Shown here: piece by piece, positions 21,441 through 32,349 of the stretch
How the letters are laid out: each line of letters starts with the position of its first letter
Numbering within the stretch: the stretch's first letter is position 1
From: Prorocentrum cordatum
Lineage: Eukaryota > Sar > Dinophyceae > Prorocentrales > Prorocentraceae
Direction: 5' to 3'
Length of the DNA stretch: 64,000 nt
Assembly (NCBI GenBank): GCA_963575745.1
Contig: CAUYUJ010018538.1
Span: forward strand, 310,046-374,045
Program-made: the position numbers and the translations under genes
The notes under the pieces: generated by a model
Seen by the model: only the letters and a program-made list of their open reading frames with translations
Database searches by the model: none
Told to the model about the DNA's origin: nothing

Positions 21441-21640
21441 ACCTGACCCCTGGACATCCGGCTGTTCCAATCTTCTCGATGCGCGGGCCCTGGAGGTAAA
21501 GACCCTCTTCCCTAGGGCCGGCTGAGTCGTTGTTTGACGTTCCAGGGGCTGGCAAAGGCCTCCACAGGCCGAAAACGGCCAAAAACCGCCCGCTCCAATT
21601 TTTGTTTGATCGTCGGATCTCTGGGCCCTCCTCCCCCCTC
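21441..21640 (-). repeat. ~190-bp dispersed repeat, minus orientation
   Basis: Its reverse complement aligns along its length with 33131-33320: shared blocks include GAGATCCGACG, GCGGGCGGTTTTTG, TTTTCGGCCT and CAGCCGGATGTC. No coding potential is recognised. Confidence 0.8.
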
Positions 21641-21759
21641 CCCCAGAAGCGCGCACCGCCCCCCGACCCCTGCACAAGGAAGGACACTGGAGCGGGAGGG
21701 CACGCCCGGACCCTGAAGCTCAACCCGCTGATCTGACCCGCGCTTGCCCGTTGCCCCAA

Positions 21760-22105
21760 TGGAGGAGGAGGAGGAGGAGGAGGAGGAGAAGGAGGAGGGG
21801 GGGGAGGAGGAGGAAGAGGACGACGAGAAGGAGGAGGACGAGGAGGAGGACGAGGAGGAGGACGAGGAAGGAGAGGAGGAGGCGGAGGAGGAGGAGGAGG
21901 AGGACGAGGAAAAGGGGGGGGACAGGAGGAGGAGGAGGAGGAGGAGGAGGAGGAGTATGTTGGGGACGTGCCTAAAGCCAGGGGGTCCAGGATCGAGAAC
22001 CGAGCACCCACAAAAGTTAGGCTGGGCGGGGGTCGCCTGACAGGAAGACGAGAAGAAGAGGAGGAGGAGGAGGAGGAGGAGCTGAGAGGAGGAAGGAGGA
22101 TGAGG
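21760..22105. repeat. (GGA)n microsatellites
   Basis: GGA/GGACGA tract at 21760-21957, then ~95 bases of complex sequence, then a second GGA tract at 22052-22100. Confidence 0.93.
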
Positions 22106-22377
22106 ACCAGTGTAAACCCAAGAGTCATCAACGATGTTAGGATAAACCCTCCCTCCAAGCTCCCTCGAACTGCCTCGTTGGAAGACAACCGTTTGAAGAC
22201 CCTGAAGCATGCCGAAATATTGTTCTCGGGATTCTAACGCCACGGATTAACCTGACTGTTGCGTCTTGACGATCTTGAACCGATCCAGAACGCCATGCCT
22301 GGGATTGCAAGACCGCGAATCAGAGTAACTGCTGCGCCCACATAATCTTGAATCTCTTCAAAACACCATTTCTGGTA

Positions 22378-22815
22378 CTACATTGACCATGGGAATCCGT
22401 GAAACTCTTGCTTGAAAGTGGGTGTGCGCGGCGCTGAGGCGAGAGCCACATGTTGAAAAGGAACCGCCCTCAATCCGTGAAGCTCTTGCAACTGTTTAAA
22501 ACGAACGTGCGCGGCGCTGAAGCGAGAGCCTCATGTTGAAAACCAGCCGCCGTCAATCCGTGATCTGTTTGCAAATGTGTTCAACGAATGTACGCAGCGC
22601 TAAGGCGAGAGCCACATTTTACAAACAGTCAACCCTCAATCCGTGGAACTCTTCCAAAGTTTGAAATCGAATATGCTTGGCGCTAAGGCGAGAGCCAAAT
22701 TTTGAAAACCACCCGCCCTCATTCCGTGAAGCTCTTGCAATTGTTTAAGCGAATGTGCGCGGTGTTAAGGAGAGAACCGCATTTTGAAAACGACCCGCCC
22801 TCCATCTGTGAAGCT
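22378..22815. repeat. tandem repeat, ~85-88-bp unit, about five copies
   Basis: Each unit carries CCGTGAAGCTCTTGCAA, then GCGCGGCGCTGAAGCGAGAG, then CATGTTGAAAACC-type sequence with 10-25% variation. The array ends near the CTGTGAAGCTGTATG at 22806. No open frame of note. Confidence 0.85.
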
Positions 22816-22919
22816 GTATGTTTAAACTACAGGGTCTTAAATGGTGAGGAAGTCTCAGGCGAAACGCCCGACCAGCCCTGAAAATAGACTTCGGGGTGCG
22901 ACAGGGAGAAGTCAAAAGG

Positions 22920-23640
22920 AATGGAGGAGAAGGAAGAGGCGGAGGAGGAGGAGGAGGAGGAGGAGGACGAGGAGGAGGCGGTGGAGGAGGAGGAGGAGCT
23001 GAGAGGAGGAGTGGGAGGAGGAGGGGGGGCGGAGGAGGTGGAGGAGGAGGAGGAGGGCGGCAATCGACGATTTTTCACGCTTTCAGGAATCAGGAGGAGG
23101 AGGAATTGAGAGAGGTTCTGGGCTCTTATCCCCTCCCTGCGAAACTCATCATTTCATTATCGGCCCCTCTCTCGCTTTTTGCTCCTCACCCTTCTCCCTT
23201 CCTCCTCTCTCTCTCTCTCTCTGTCTCGCCCACCCTCCCTCCTCCCCCCTGCCTCCCTCCCTCTCTTCCCCCCCCCCTTTGTCTATCTCTCTCTCTCTCT
23301 CTCTGTTCTCCCGTGGACGGTCCCTCCGCCAGGGCGGTGGCGATGGTAGTGATGATGTTGGCGTTGGTGGTTGGGGGGGCCACAAAAACGAAAACCACAA
23401 AAAAACAATAGTGTTAACAACAATCAAGAAGCTTTTTTTGTTTGCCCCCCCCCGACCACCAATTGACCACCACCAACGGCTCTGGTCGCAAGGGAGCGGT
23501 GCCAAGCCTGCACGGTGCCGCGCCGTTCTAGAGTGCTCCGGAGCACTGAAGGGGCTCTCGGGGCAGTGAGATGCCAACACACCGCGCTGCAGCGCGATCG
23601 CATTGCATTGCATTTCATCCGCATTGCATTGGGTTGTTAC
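22920..23640. repeat. (GGA)n tract, then pyrimidine-rich sequence
   Basis: GGA tract 22920-23105, then CT/CCCT-rich sequence with a (CTCT) run near 23195-23310. 23320-23640 is of ordinary complexity and shows no gene. Confidence 0.85.
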
Positions 23641-24629
23641 CGTAATGCTCGAGGACAGTAGTCGTACCCTCGAACTCCAGTGTTTCAGCGGTGGCGCTGT
23701 AGGAAGAGCGCTGTACCATTGGGGAGTACTGCTGTACTGCTGTAGCAGTGCAGTATGCTAGTACAGTATTTGTACGAGTGGCACTCTACTATTCCTTGCA
23801 GTGAGTGTACTATTGCATTGTCGTAGGAATATTCAAATTCCGTAGTATCGCAGCACTGTTGTAGTATTATAGTATTGTAGTGTTGTAGCGGTGACACTGT
23901 AATAGGCGTAGTACGATACTCTAGCAGAAGTACTGCAGTAGCGGTACTCTAATACTGTACTGGTGGTATTTTCATACCGTGCTAAGCCAGTAGTAGTAGT
24001 AGTAGTAGTAGTAGTAGCATTGCATAATGAAGTGGCAGCGCTGTGGTAGTCATGTAGTTGCAGTGGCACTACCCAGGTCTTGCGGTACAGGTCATACTCT
24101 AGTATTTGCTGTAGCAATCGCACTGTAGTATTATAGTAAACGTAGTCCACTGCTGTAGTGCTTGGGCACAGTAGTGTCATCATCGTTCTCCACTACGTTT
24201 AGTGGTAGCGCGGTAGGAATAGTGCTGTACTAGTGTAGAGTAGTGCTGTACTGGTGTAGTAGTGGCGCTGTAGAAGCAGTACCCAGAAGCAGTACTCTAA
24301 TAAAGTATTCGTAAGAGTAGTGCTGTACGATCATCTGCAGTGGGTGTCGCAGCAGTGTTGTAGTATTCTCGAACTGCGGTGCTGTAGTGGTGGCACGGTT
24401 CTAGTCGTAGAAAGTACTCTAGCAGTCGTATTGCAGTAGTGGTACTCTAGTATTGTACTGGTGGTATTTTGATACCGTGCTAAGCCAGTAGTAGTATTGC
24501 ACGATTGAAGCGGCAGCACTGTAGTAGTCCTGTCGTTGTAGTTGTGGCATTATTATTATTATTAGTAGTAGTAGTAGCAGTAGTAGTAGTAGTGGTTCTA
24601 GTAGTAGTTCTAGTAGTAGTAGTAGTAGT

Positions 24630-24670
<41 letters not shown>

Positions 24671-24695
24671 TAGTACTAGTACTAGTACTAGTACC

Positions 24696-24734
<39 letters not shown>

Positions 24735-25985
24735 CGTCGTCTGGCCTTGCAGTATATGTCATAGCCTCGTGCTTGCGTTAGTAGCCTGACTGTCGTATTG
24801 TATTAGACGTGGTCCACTATTGTAGTGCCCGGGCATTGTAGTAGCACCTTCGAACTCGAGTGTTTTAGCGGTCGTGCTGAGGAGAGAACGCTGTACGATT
24901 GGAGAGTGGCGCTGTACTGTTGCAGCAGTGGCGCTGTAGAAACAGCACTGTAGTACAATAGTCGTACGGGTGGTACTTTACTGTAGTACAATATTCGTAT
25001 GAGTGGTTCTCTTCTATTGCCTGCAGTGGGTGTGCCGTGCTATCGCAGCATAGCTGTAGTACTATAGCACTGTAGTGCTGTAGTGGTGGCGCTGTAACAG
25101 TCCCAGCACAATACTGTAGCATTGCAGCAGTAGTACTGTACTGGTCGTGCTTCGGTACCGTGCTAAGCCAGTAGTAGTCTTGCATTAATGGCATGGCAGC
25201 ACTGTAGGTGTCCTACAGTTGCAGTGGCAGCATTCAGGTCTTGCAGTAAATATTATAATCTAGCGTTTGCTGTAATAGTCGCGCGGTAGTATTGTAGTAG
25301 AAGTAGTGTACTACTGTAGTTCTCGAGCACAGCAGTAGCATCCTCGAACTGCAGCGGCTTAGTAGTAGCGCTGTGAGAAACGTGTTGTATTGGTGTGGAA
25401 TCGTGCTGTATTGTAGTAGTGGCACTGTAGAAGCAGGACTCTAGTGAAGTATTCGTTTGGGCAGTGTTGCACGGCTGTCTGCAGCGATTGTGCCACAGTG
25501 CTGTAGTAGGAATTGCCCAACGCCGTATTATCGCAGCACTGCTGTAGTGCTTCAAGGTTGTAGTGCTGTAGTGGTGACACAGCAATCGTCGTCGTACAGC
25601 AATGGGGCAGCAGCATTGCAGTAGCGGTACTCTTAGAACTGTACAAGTAGTATCCTGTTATTGGCGGTAGTAGTAGTGGAGCTCTAAAATTGGGGTACTC
25701 AAGAAGGGTAGCCATACCTTAGTACTGTAGCGCCGTAATAGTATTGTATGAGCAACATTAGATTGAAGTCGAAGTAATACTCTGGTACAGAAGTAGTGGT
25801 AACACTGTAGTGGTGGCTAGAGGAGCAGCACTCTATTGCAATACGTTGGCAGTGTAGCAACATCACAGTATGGCCGTGCTGTTGTAGTCGTAATAATATT
25901 ATGGGGCGTAGTAGTAGTATAGCATGTTAGTTCTAGTACTGTTGTAGTAACGTCGTAGTAATAGTACCCGGGTGCTGTAGTAGCA
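23640..25985. repeat. degenerate GTAGT-rich region
   Basis: 2.3 kb built from loosely repeated blocks such as CTGTAGTAGTGGCGCTGTAG, GTACTCTAGTA and ACCGTGCTAAGCCAGTAGTAG (the last seen at about 23980, 24475 and 25157). Pure AGT/AGC runs sit at 24560-24740. It looks like an old, diverged higher-order repeat. No gene. Confidence 0.75.
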
Positions 25986-25989
25986 ATAG

Positions 25990-26405
25990 TAGAGTTGATA
26001 TTCAGGCTAGTTTTCGGTGGCGGTTGAGGCTAGGCTCAGGCCGAGGCTTCGGCTGAGGCTTAGATTGAGGCTGAGGCTTACGCTAGGCTGAGGCTGTGGA
26101 CGGGCTTCGGCTAGGCTAGTTCAGGCGGATGTTTCGGTTAGGCGGAGGTTGGTGCTTAGGCTTAACTTCAGGTTCAGGCAACGCTTCAATGCTCAGGCTG
26201 AAGTTTAGGCTAAGCCGAGGCTTAGACTTAGGCCAGGCTTAGGCTAGGCAGAGGCGGGGGCTGAGGCGGAGGCTGAGGTTAGGCTGAGGCCGAGGCTACG
26301 CTGAGGCCGAGGCTGAGGCCTATGTTCAGGCTAGGTTTCGGCTAAATTCTGGTTGGGGCTTACGCTAGGCTAGGCTAGGGCTTAACTTTAGGCTGATGTT
26401 TAGGT
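25990..26405. repeat. degenerate GGCTNA hexamer array
   Basis: AGGCTG, AGGCTT, AGGCGG and AGGCCG hexamers run for ~400 bases. Individual TTAGGC units resemble some telomere repeats, but the array is too degenerate to be telomeric. Confidence 0.85.
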
Positions 26406-26689
26406 TGAGAACGGCGGAGGGAGAGAGAGAGAGAGGAAAGAGAGAGAGGGGAGGCAGCGCCGAGGAAAAACACAGCGGGTATACCGCGCCGATACCAGCA
26501 GCAAGTTGACGACGCGCTCCGCCTCCCACAAACAAAATCCTTCAAAACGCAGGGGGTGGATTCGAGCCCTGAACCGCTGACAGGACCCTCCCACCCATCC
26601 CTTCCCGGGACACTGATGTCGTTCTATCCGCCCACTACAGGGTGCACTAGGGGATGATGATGCACAGTCAGAGGGAGGTTTTGGCGGAT

Positions 26690-26760
26690 GAGGAGGACGA
26701 GGAAGGAGGGGGAGGAGGAGGAGGAGCAGCAGCAGCAGCAGCAGAAGCACGAGAAAGGCG
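26690..26760. repeat. GGA/GCA trinucleotide tract
   Basis: GGA run passing into (GCA)n, about 70 bases. Confidence 0.85.
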
Positions 26761-26769
26761 GGAGAGGGA

Positions 26770-26870
26770 AAAGGAGTGTGACGGCAACGACGAGGAACGA
26801 TTCGGATTCAGAAATGTGGGCCGCGCAGAGGCGACGTCGCCATACTGGACGACAGGAGAAAGCACCGCTC
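26770..26870 (+). repeat. ~100-bp dispersed repeat, copy 1
   Basis: GACGAGGAACGATTCGGATT and CAGAAATGTGGGCCGCG, then a CGCCATACTGGACGACAGG segment. The same order of blocks occurs at 36590-36690. Confidence 0.6.
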
Positions 26871-26968
26871 CTGATGCGTAATGAGCGCCGCAGTGGGAAC
26901 ACCACTCTTGAATCCGAAAACGCTTATTGCAGGCTATCCAGTGTTAGCTATGCGGTGTAAGCTGTGTG

Positions 26969-27220
26969 GTGCGGCGACGGACGGGAACGGGGCCGTCGAG
27001 CCCGCCGACGGGCCTCTATTAGGACAAATGGGGCGTCCTCCTCCTCCTCCTCCTCCTCCTCCTCCTCCTCCTCCCTCCTCCTCCTCCTCCTCCTCCTCCC
27101 CCTCCTCCTCCTCCTCCTCCTCCTCCTCCTCCTCCTCCTCCTCCTCCTCCTCCTCCTCCTCCTCCCTCCTTATGGGGCGGCGACGAACGGGAACGGGGCC
27201 GCCAGGCCCGCAGACGGGCC
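26969..27220. repeat. (CCT)n tract flanked by ~47-bp direct repeats
   Basis: (CCT)n occupies 27036-27170. Left flank 26969-27015 and right flank 27174-27220 both contain CGGGAACGGGGCCG and end GACGGGCC, so the microsatellite lies between a duplicated sequence. Confidence 0.8.
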
Positions 27221-27229
27221 CAGCTCCTT

Positions 27230-28092
27230 CGGAGGCACGCAACGACCACTGAGCACAAGCGCTGCCGTTCGGGGGGCAAAATCTATACGAAGTCCTCCCG
27301 TGCGCGAAGAGACTGTAGATCAAGAGGTGGCCCCCGCATTGGACAGCATCAGCCGCAGCTTCGGAGGGAGCGGAAGCGGGAAGGGGGGGGGCCAGAGGAG
27401 GACGGAAACGAGGCGGAGATCTTGCGCGATTCTATAGTAGCTTTCGGCTCATCCCGCCACCACGCTTGGGTTGTAGGTCAGACGCCCCCCTGTATGCTTG
27501 TGGGAAGCCTCTTGGAGGTAGTTTTGGAATGTCTTGGGGACTCCTTTGAGCCTCTTGGGGGCTAGCCGCAGAGAGGAGGAGAAGGGGCGGCGGCGGCGGC
27601 GGCGGCGACAATCGAAACCTGCGCGCTCGCCGGGTCCGCGACAGAGAGGTGCCCCCCAGTGAGGCTTTGCCATAGGGCTCTCGCACCTGCTAGTGGACGA
27701 ACACGGTGTGTGCGGGGCCCTTCGGCAGAGGCAGCCCCCGGCGTTGTCTGGGGCTCCTCGGGGTTGGAGGCTGTTTGTTCAAATCTGGGTGGACAAGTCC
27801 TTCACATTGTGCGCCCCTGTGCGCCGCTGGATGCCCCATGTTTATCGTCTTTGGGGCAACGCGGGCACCGACAAGAGCCGCATGGCTCGTGCCGTGCTGC
27901 CAGGGAGCTGTTATTGTAAGCCTCCCGACGGCATGGCGTTCGCCCCCCCCCCTCTCGCCCCTCTTCAAACGAATACTAGCGTGTGCAAGGGCCTTCCGAC
28001 CTGCGTGGTGTCCTCACGTCAAGCCGTTTGCGGCCTGCCCTGTCGGTCTACGCCCCTCCCGTCCATGCAAGTAAATGTGCCGGAGTCTAAAA
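27230..28092. other. no supported gene
   Basis: GC-rich complex DNA with a short GGC run at about 27585-27606. Overlapping open frames of up to 158 codons (27693-28169 plus) have no recognisable domain. Confidence 0.5.
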
Positions 28093-28256
28093 TGAAGTCG
28101 GGCGTGTCCCTCCACCACAGGAGGAGTATTCAAAAACAGTCCAAACGTAATGCGGGGACGATGTTTTGAGTATTGTTCAATAATTGTTGGGCATTTCTTG
28201 TGTATGTTTTTTATGTTTCGTCCACAATCCCGCTGTAGATGGGCATGCCTGACCTA
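28093..28256. mobile_element. small TIR element, family T, copy 1
   Basis: Left end AAGTCGGGCGTGTCCCTCC, right end whose complement reads TTAGGTCAGGCATGCCCATC. The interior is AT-rich with CAAAAACAGTCCAA on the left and TTTCGTCCACAATCC on the right. Related copies are at 38561-39735 and 40627-40781. Confidence 0.7.
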
Positions 28257-28329
28257 AGTATATATACATATATATATAGATAAAATAAAACTGACAGAGG
28301 ACCCAACCAAATGCAGCTGCGAGTACCGC

Positions 28330-30314
28330 ATTGTGGGTACCGTTTTCGGTGGAGCTGCCTGTGGGGCCACGAGCCGCGTAAGGGATGTGCCAAAATGGGT
28401 AGCAGTCCCCGCATGCGGCCTGTGCCGCTGGGGCCTTCGGTGGAGCTCCCTATGGAGCCGCAAACCGTGTGAGGGGTGTGCCAAAATGGGTGGCGGTCCC
28501 CGCATGCGGCCTGTGCCACTTGGGCTGTCGGTGGAGCTCCCTGTGGGCCACGAACCGTGTGAGGTGTGTGCCAAAATGGACGGCGGTCCCCGCATGCGGC
28601 CGGTGCCACTGGGGCCTTCGGTGGAGCTCCTTGTGGGGCCACGAACCGTGTGAGGGGCGTGACAAAATTGGCGGCTGTCCCCGCATGCGGCCTGTGCCGC
28701 TGGGGCCTTCGGTGGAGCTCTCTGTGGGGCCACGAACCGTGTGAGGGGTGTGCCAAAATGGGTGGCGGTCCTCGCGTGCGGCCTGTGCCACTGGGGCCTT
28801 CGGTGGAGCTCCTTGTGGAAACACGAACCGTGTGAGGGGTGTGCCAAAGCGGGTGCGGTCCCCGCATGCGGCCTGTGCCACTGGGGCCTTCGGTGGAGCT
28901 CCCTGTGGGGCCAAAAACCGCGTGAGGGGTGTGCCAAAATGGGCGCGGTCCCCGCATGCAGCCTGTGCCACTGCCGCCTTCGGTGGGGCTCCCTATGGTG
29001 CAACGATCCTCGTAAAGGGTGCGCCGAAATGGGTGGCAGTCCCCGCATGCGGCCTGTGCCGCTGGGGCCTTCGGTGGAGCTCCTTGTGGGGCCACAAACC
29101 GTGTGAGTGGTGTGACAAAATGGGCGCGGTCCCCGCATGCGGCCTGTGCCACTGGGGCCTTCGGTGGAGCTCCCTGCGGGGCCACGAACCGTGTGATGGG
29201 TGTGCCAAAATGGGTGCGGTCCCCGCATGCGGCCTGTGCCACTGGGGCCTTCAGTGGAGCTCCCTGTGGGGCCACGAACCGTGTCAGGGGTGTGCCAAAA
29301 TTGGCGCGGTCCCCCCATGCGGTTTGTGCCACTGGGGCCTTCGGTGGAGCTCCCTGTGGACCACGAACCGTGTGATGGGTGTGCCAAAATGGGTGCGGTC
29401 CCCGCGTGCGGCCTGTGCCACTGGGGCCTTCGGTGGAGCTCCTTGTGGGGCCACGAACCGTGTGAGGGGTGTGCCAAAGTGGGTGCGGTCCCCGCGTGCG
29501 GCCTGTGCCGTTGGGGCCTTCGGTGGAGCTCCCTGTGGGGCCACGAACCGTGTGAAGGGTGTGCCAAAATGGGTGCGGTCCCCGCATGCGGCTTGTGCCA
29601 TTGGGGCCTTCGGTGGAGCTCCCTGTGGGGCCACGAACCGCGTGAGGGGTGTGCCCAAATGGGCGCGGTCCCCGCATGCAGCCTGTGCCACTGGCGCCTT
29701 CGGTGGAGCTCCCTATGGTGCAACGATCCTCGTAAAGGGTGCGCCGAAATGGGGCGGGGCTGCCATGCGAACCCTGCCACTGGGGCCTTCGGTGGAGCTC
29801 CCTGCGGGGCCACGAACCGCGTGATGGGTGTGCCGAAATGGACCAGGGCCGGCATGCGAACTTTGCCACTGGCGCCCTCGATGGAGCTTCCCACGGGACC
29901 ACGAGCCGTGTGAAGGATGCGCCGACATGGGCCGGGGCCGCCATGCGAACCCTGCCACTGGCGCCTTCGGTGGAGCTCCCTATGGGGCCACGTTGGGCAT
30001 TAGCTCGAGCTCCTGATGGGGCCACGAAACTTGTGAGGGGTGTGCCGAAATGGGGCGGGGCGCCATGCGAACTTTCCCTCTGGGGCCTTAGGTGGAGCTC
30101 CCTATGGGGCCACGAAACGTGTGAGAGTTGTGCCGAAATGGGCCGGGGCCGTCATGCAACCTTTCCCTCTGGGGCCTTAGGTGGAGCTCCGTATGGGGCC
30201 ACGAAACTTGTGAGGGGTGTGCCAAACTGGGGCGAGGCCGCCATGTGAACTTTCCCACTGGGGCCTTAGGTGGAGCTCCTTATGGGGCCACGAAACGTGT
30301 GAGGGGTGTGCCGA
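28330..30314 (+). repeat. satellite array, 88-91-bp unit, about 22 copies
   Basis: The marker GTGCCAAAATGGG or a variant recurs at 28387, 28478, 28568, 28659, 28750, 28841, 28931, 29021, 29112, 29202, 29292, 29381, 29471, 29561, 29651, 29741, 29830 and 29919, then less regularly to 30308. Each unit contains CTTCGGTGGAGCTCC and GGGGCCACGAA. Because many units are 90 bases, several frames stay open: the plus strand reads a ~30-residue repeat with C-E-G-C and C-G-L-C-H-W; the minus strand stays open for 604 codons (30025-28211). The last units lose CGAACC for CGAAAC. The array ends abruptly in (GAT)n. Confidence 0.93.
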
Positions 30315-30389
<75 letters not shown>

Positions 30390-30423
30390 CTGATGATGCT
30401 GATGATGCTGCTGATGCTGATGC

Positions 30424-30518
<95 letters not shown>

Positions 30519-30719
30519 GATGATGATGATGATGATGGATGATGTGTGATGGTGATGATGATGTGATGGTGATGTGATGTGATGGTGATGGTGATGGTGA
30601 TGGTGATGGTGGTTGGTGATGGTGGTGATTGGTGATGATGATTATGATGATGATGATGATGCTGATGATGCTGATGCTGGTGCTGATGCTGGTGCTGATG
30701 CTGATGCTGATGCTGATGC

Positions 30720-30780
<61 letters not shown>

Positions 30781-30874
30781 ATGATGATGATGATGATGAA
30801 TGTGATGATGATGATGGTGATGATGAATGATGATGATGATGATGATGTGATGGTGATGGTGATGATGATGATGC

Positions 30875-30924
<50 letters not shown>
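30315..30924. repeat. (GAT)n microsatellite
   Basis: About 600 bases of GAT with GCT and GGT variants. It starts inside a satellite unit (GTGCCGAATGATG) and passes into GGGAGGA repeats at 30925. Confidence 0.96.
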
Positions 30925-31020
30925 GGAGGAGGGAGGAGGGAGGAGGGGGAGAAGGGGGAGGAGGAGGATGAGGAGGAGGAGGAGGAGGAGAAAGTGAGTG
31001 AGTGAGTGAGTGAGTGAGTG
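30925..31020. repeat. GGA and GTGA repeats
   Basis: GGGAGGA/GGA run, then (GTGA)n immediately left of the inverted-repeat element. Confidence 0.9.
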
Positions 31021-31025
31021 GGTGG

Positions 31026-31935
31026 GACGCGGGGCGCTGTCTCTTCAAAACGAGGACCCAACACCACAGGATGGTGGGGAAAAAACAGAAAAGGCTCTTG
31101 CTCAGGATTACCCCGGGCTGCCCTGGGCTGCCGGGCGGCACTTGGCGCTGCTCTGCTGCCACGGGGTCGCCCGTGCACGGCCAATGCCAGGCAACGCCAA
31201 CCAGTGCAGAACCAGTGCGAAGCAGGGCCTGGCAGCGCCAAGCAATGCCAATCAGCGCAAATAAAGCCCAAGCAGGGCTAGCCCATGCAAGGCAAAACAA
31301 TGGAAAGCAGTGCGAAGCAATACGGTCCAATACAAAGCAATGCCAATCAATGCCACGCAGCGCCTAGTAACGCCAAACAATGCCAAGTAACGCGAAGCAA
31401 CTCAAAGCAACGCCAACCAATGCAAAGCATTGTTGAGCAACGCCAAGCAGTGTCCAGCAACGATTCCAAGCAATGTCAAACAACGCCAAGCAATGCCAAA
31501 CAAAGCCCAGGAACGCCTGCCAGGCAATGCCAACTTCTCTGGGGAGAAAAAGACCTTCAATTGGAGTCGCGCGAGCTTCACATATGTGTTTCTTCGCGCA
31601 CTTTGATGCCACCCCAAGGTTGCGACCAGGATATGGGGGGCAATCGGCCTTGCTGGTTGCGCCTCCTCGTCGCTTTCCACGGGCACCCTCGATCGGGGGT
31701 CGGCGGTTTTAAGCCGAGTATTTATTGCGAAGGTTTAGGCGCGCGCGCGCCGCGCGCCCTCTTTTCACCTACCGGGGGGTCGCCTCGCACGGGCGTGATG
31801 CTTCAAAATCAAGGACCGACCACAACATGGTGAGCTTTGTTGGAGCATTTGCTGGTTATGTTTCGTTTCGTGGTTCGTTTGTTCCAACCATCCTGTGGTG
31901 CTGGGTCCCCGTTTGAAGAGACAGCGCCCCGCGTC
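31026..31935. mobile_element. 910-bp unit bounded by ~49-bp inverted repeats
   Basis: The left arm 31026-31075 (GACGCGGGGCGCTGTCTCTT start) and the right arm 31887-31935 are reverse complements with about three differences. The interior has a CAATGCCAAGCAACG minisatellite and ~350 bases of complex DNA without a recognised gene. Purine tracts lie to the left and matching pyrimidine tracts to the right, extending the symmetry. Confidence 0.75.
31190..31530. repeat. degenerate ~10-bp minisatellite, AGCAATGCCA type
   Basis: About 30 imperfect units such as AGCAATGCCA, AGCAACGCCA and AATACAAAGC. Gln/Asn/Ala-rich frames are repeat artefacts. Confidence 0.8.
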
Positions 31936-31984
31936 TCCTCTTCTCCTCTCCTCCTTCCTCCTCCCCCTCCTCCCCCACTTTGTC

Positions 31985-32345
31985 ACACCCTTCACACGCT
32001 TCCTGGCCCCATAGGGAGCTCCACCGAAGGCCCCAGTGGCTGCACTCGCCTGCGTTTCCCCCCGCCCAGTACAACGTTTCGTGGCCCCATAGGGGGCTCC
32101 ACCGAAGGCCCCAGTGGCGGTGTCCGCATGCGTTCCCCCCACTCAGTACAATGTTTCGTGGCCCTATAGGGAGTTCTGCCGAAGGCCCCAGTGGCTGCCC
32201 CGCCCCACTGCGGCGCACCCCTCACACGTTTCGCGGCCCCATAGTGGTTTCCGCGTAAAGCCCCAGTAACAACACCCACATGGCGGCCCCGCCCCACATC
32301 GGCACACCCTTTGAATGTTTCATGGCCCCATGAGGAGATCCCCCG
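31985..32345 (-). repeat. four inverted copies of the 90-bp satellite
   Basis: Reverse-complement units with CTTCCTGGCCCCATAGGGAG, GCTCCACCGAAGGCCCCAGT and CGTTTCGTGGCCC. They are the same family as 28330-30314 in opposite orientation and are most like its right-hand units, which also read CGAAAC. Confidence 0.88.
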
Positions 32346-32349
32346 AATG

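Noticed and set aside
25990-26405. Telomere-like (TTAGGC)n
   Set aside because: Hexamers are too degenerate, lie internally and are mixed with AGGCTG, AGGCGG and AGGCCG.
26540-26580. Possible tRNA T-arm (GGATTCGAGCCC)
   Set aside because: No matching stem, anticodon arm or acceptor stem could be built around it.
28211-30025. 604-codon minus-strand open frame
   Set aside because: It is the translation of the 90-bp satellite; an alternative 546-codon frame is open over the same bases, and no non-repetitive protein sequence is present.
28330-30314. CRISPR-like array
   Set aside because: Whole ~90-bp units repeat without unique spacers, and no cas genes or prokaryotic context exist.
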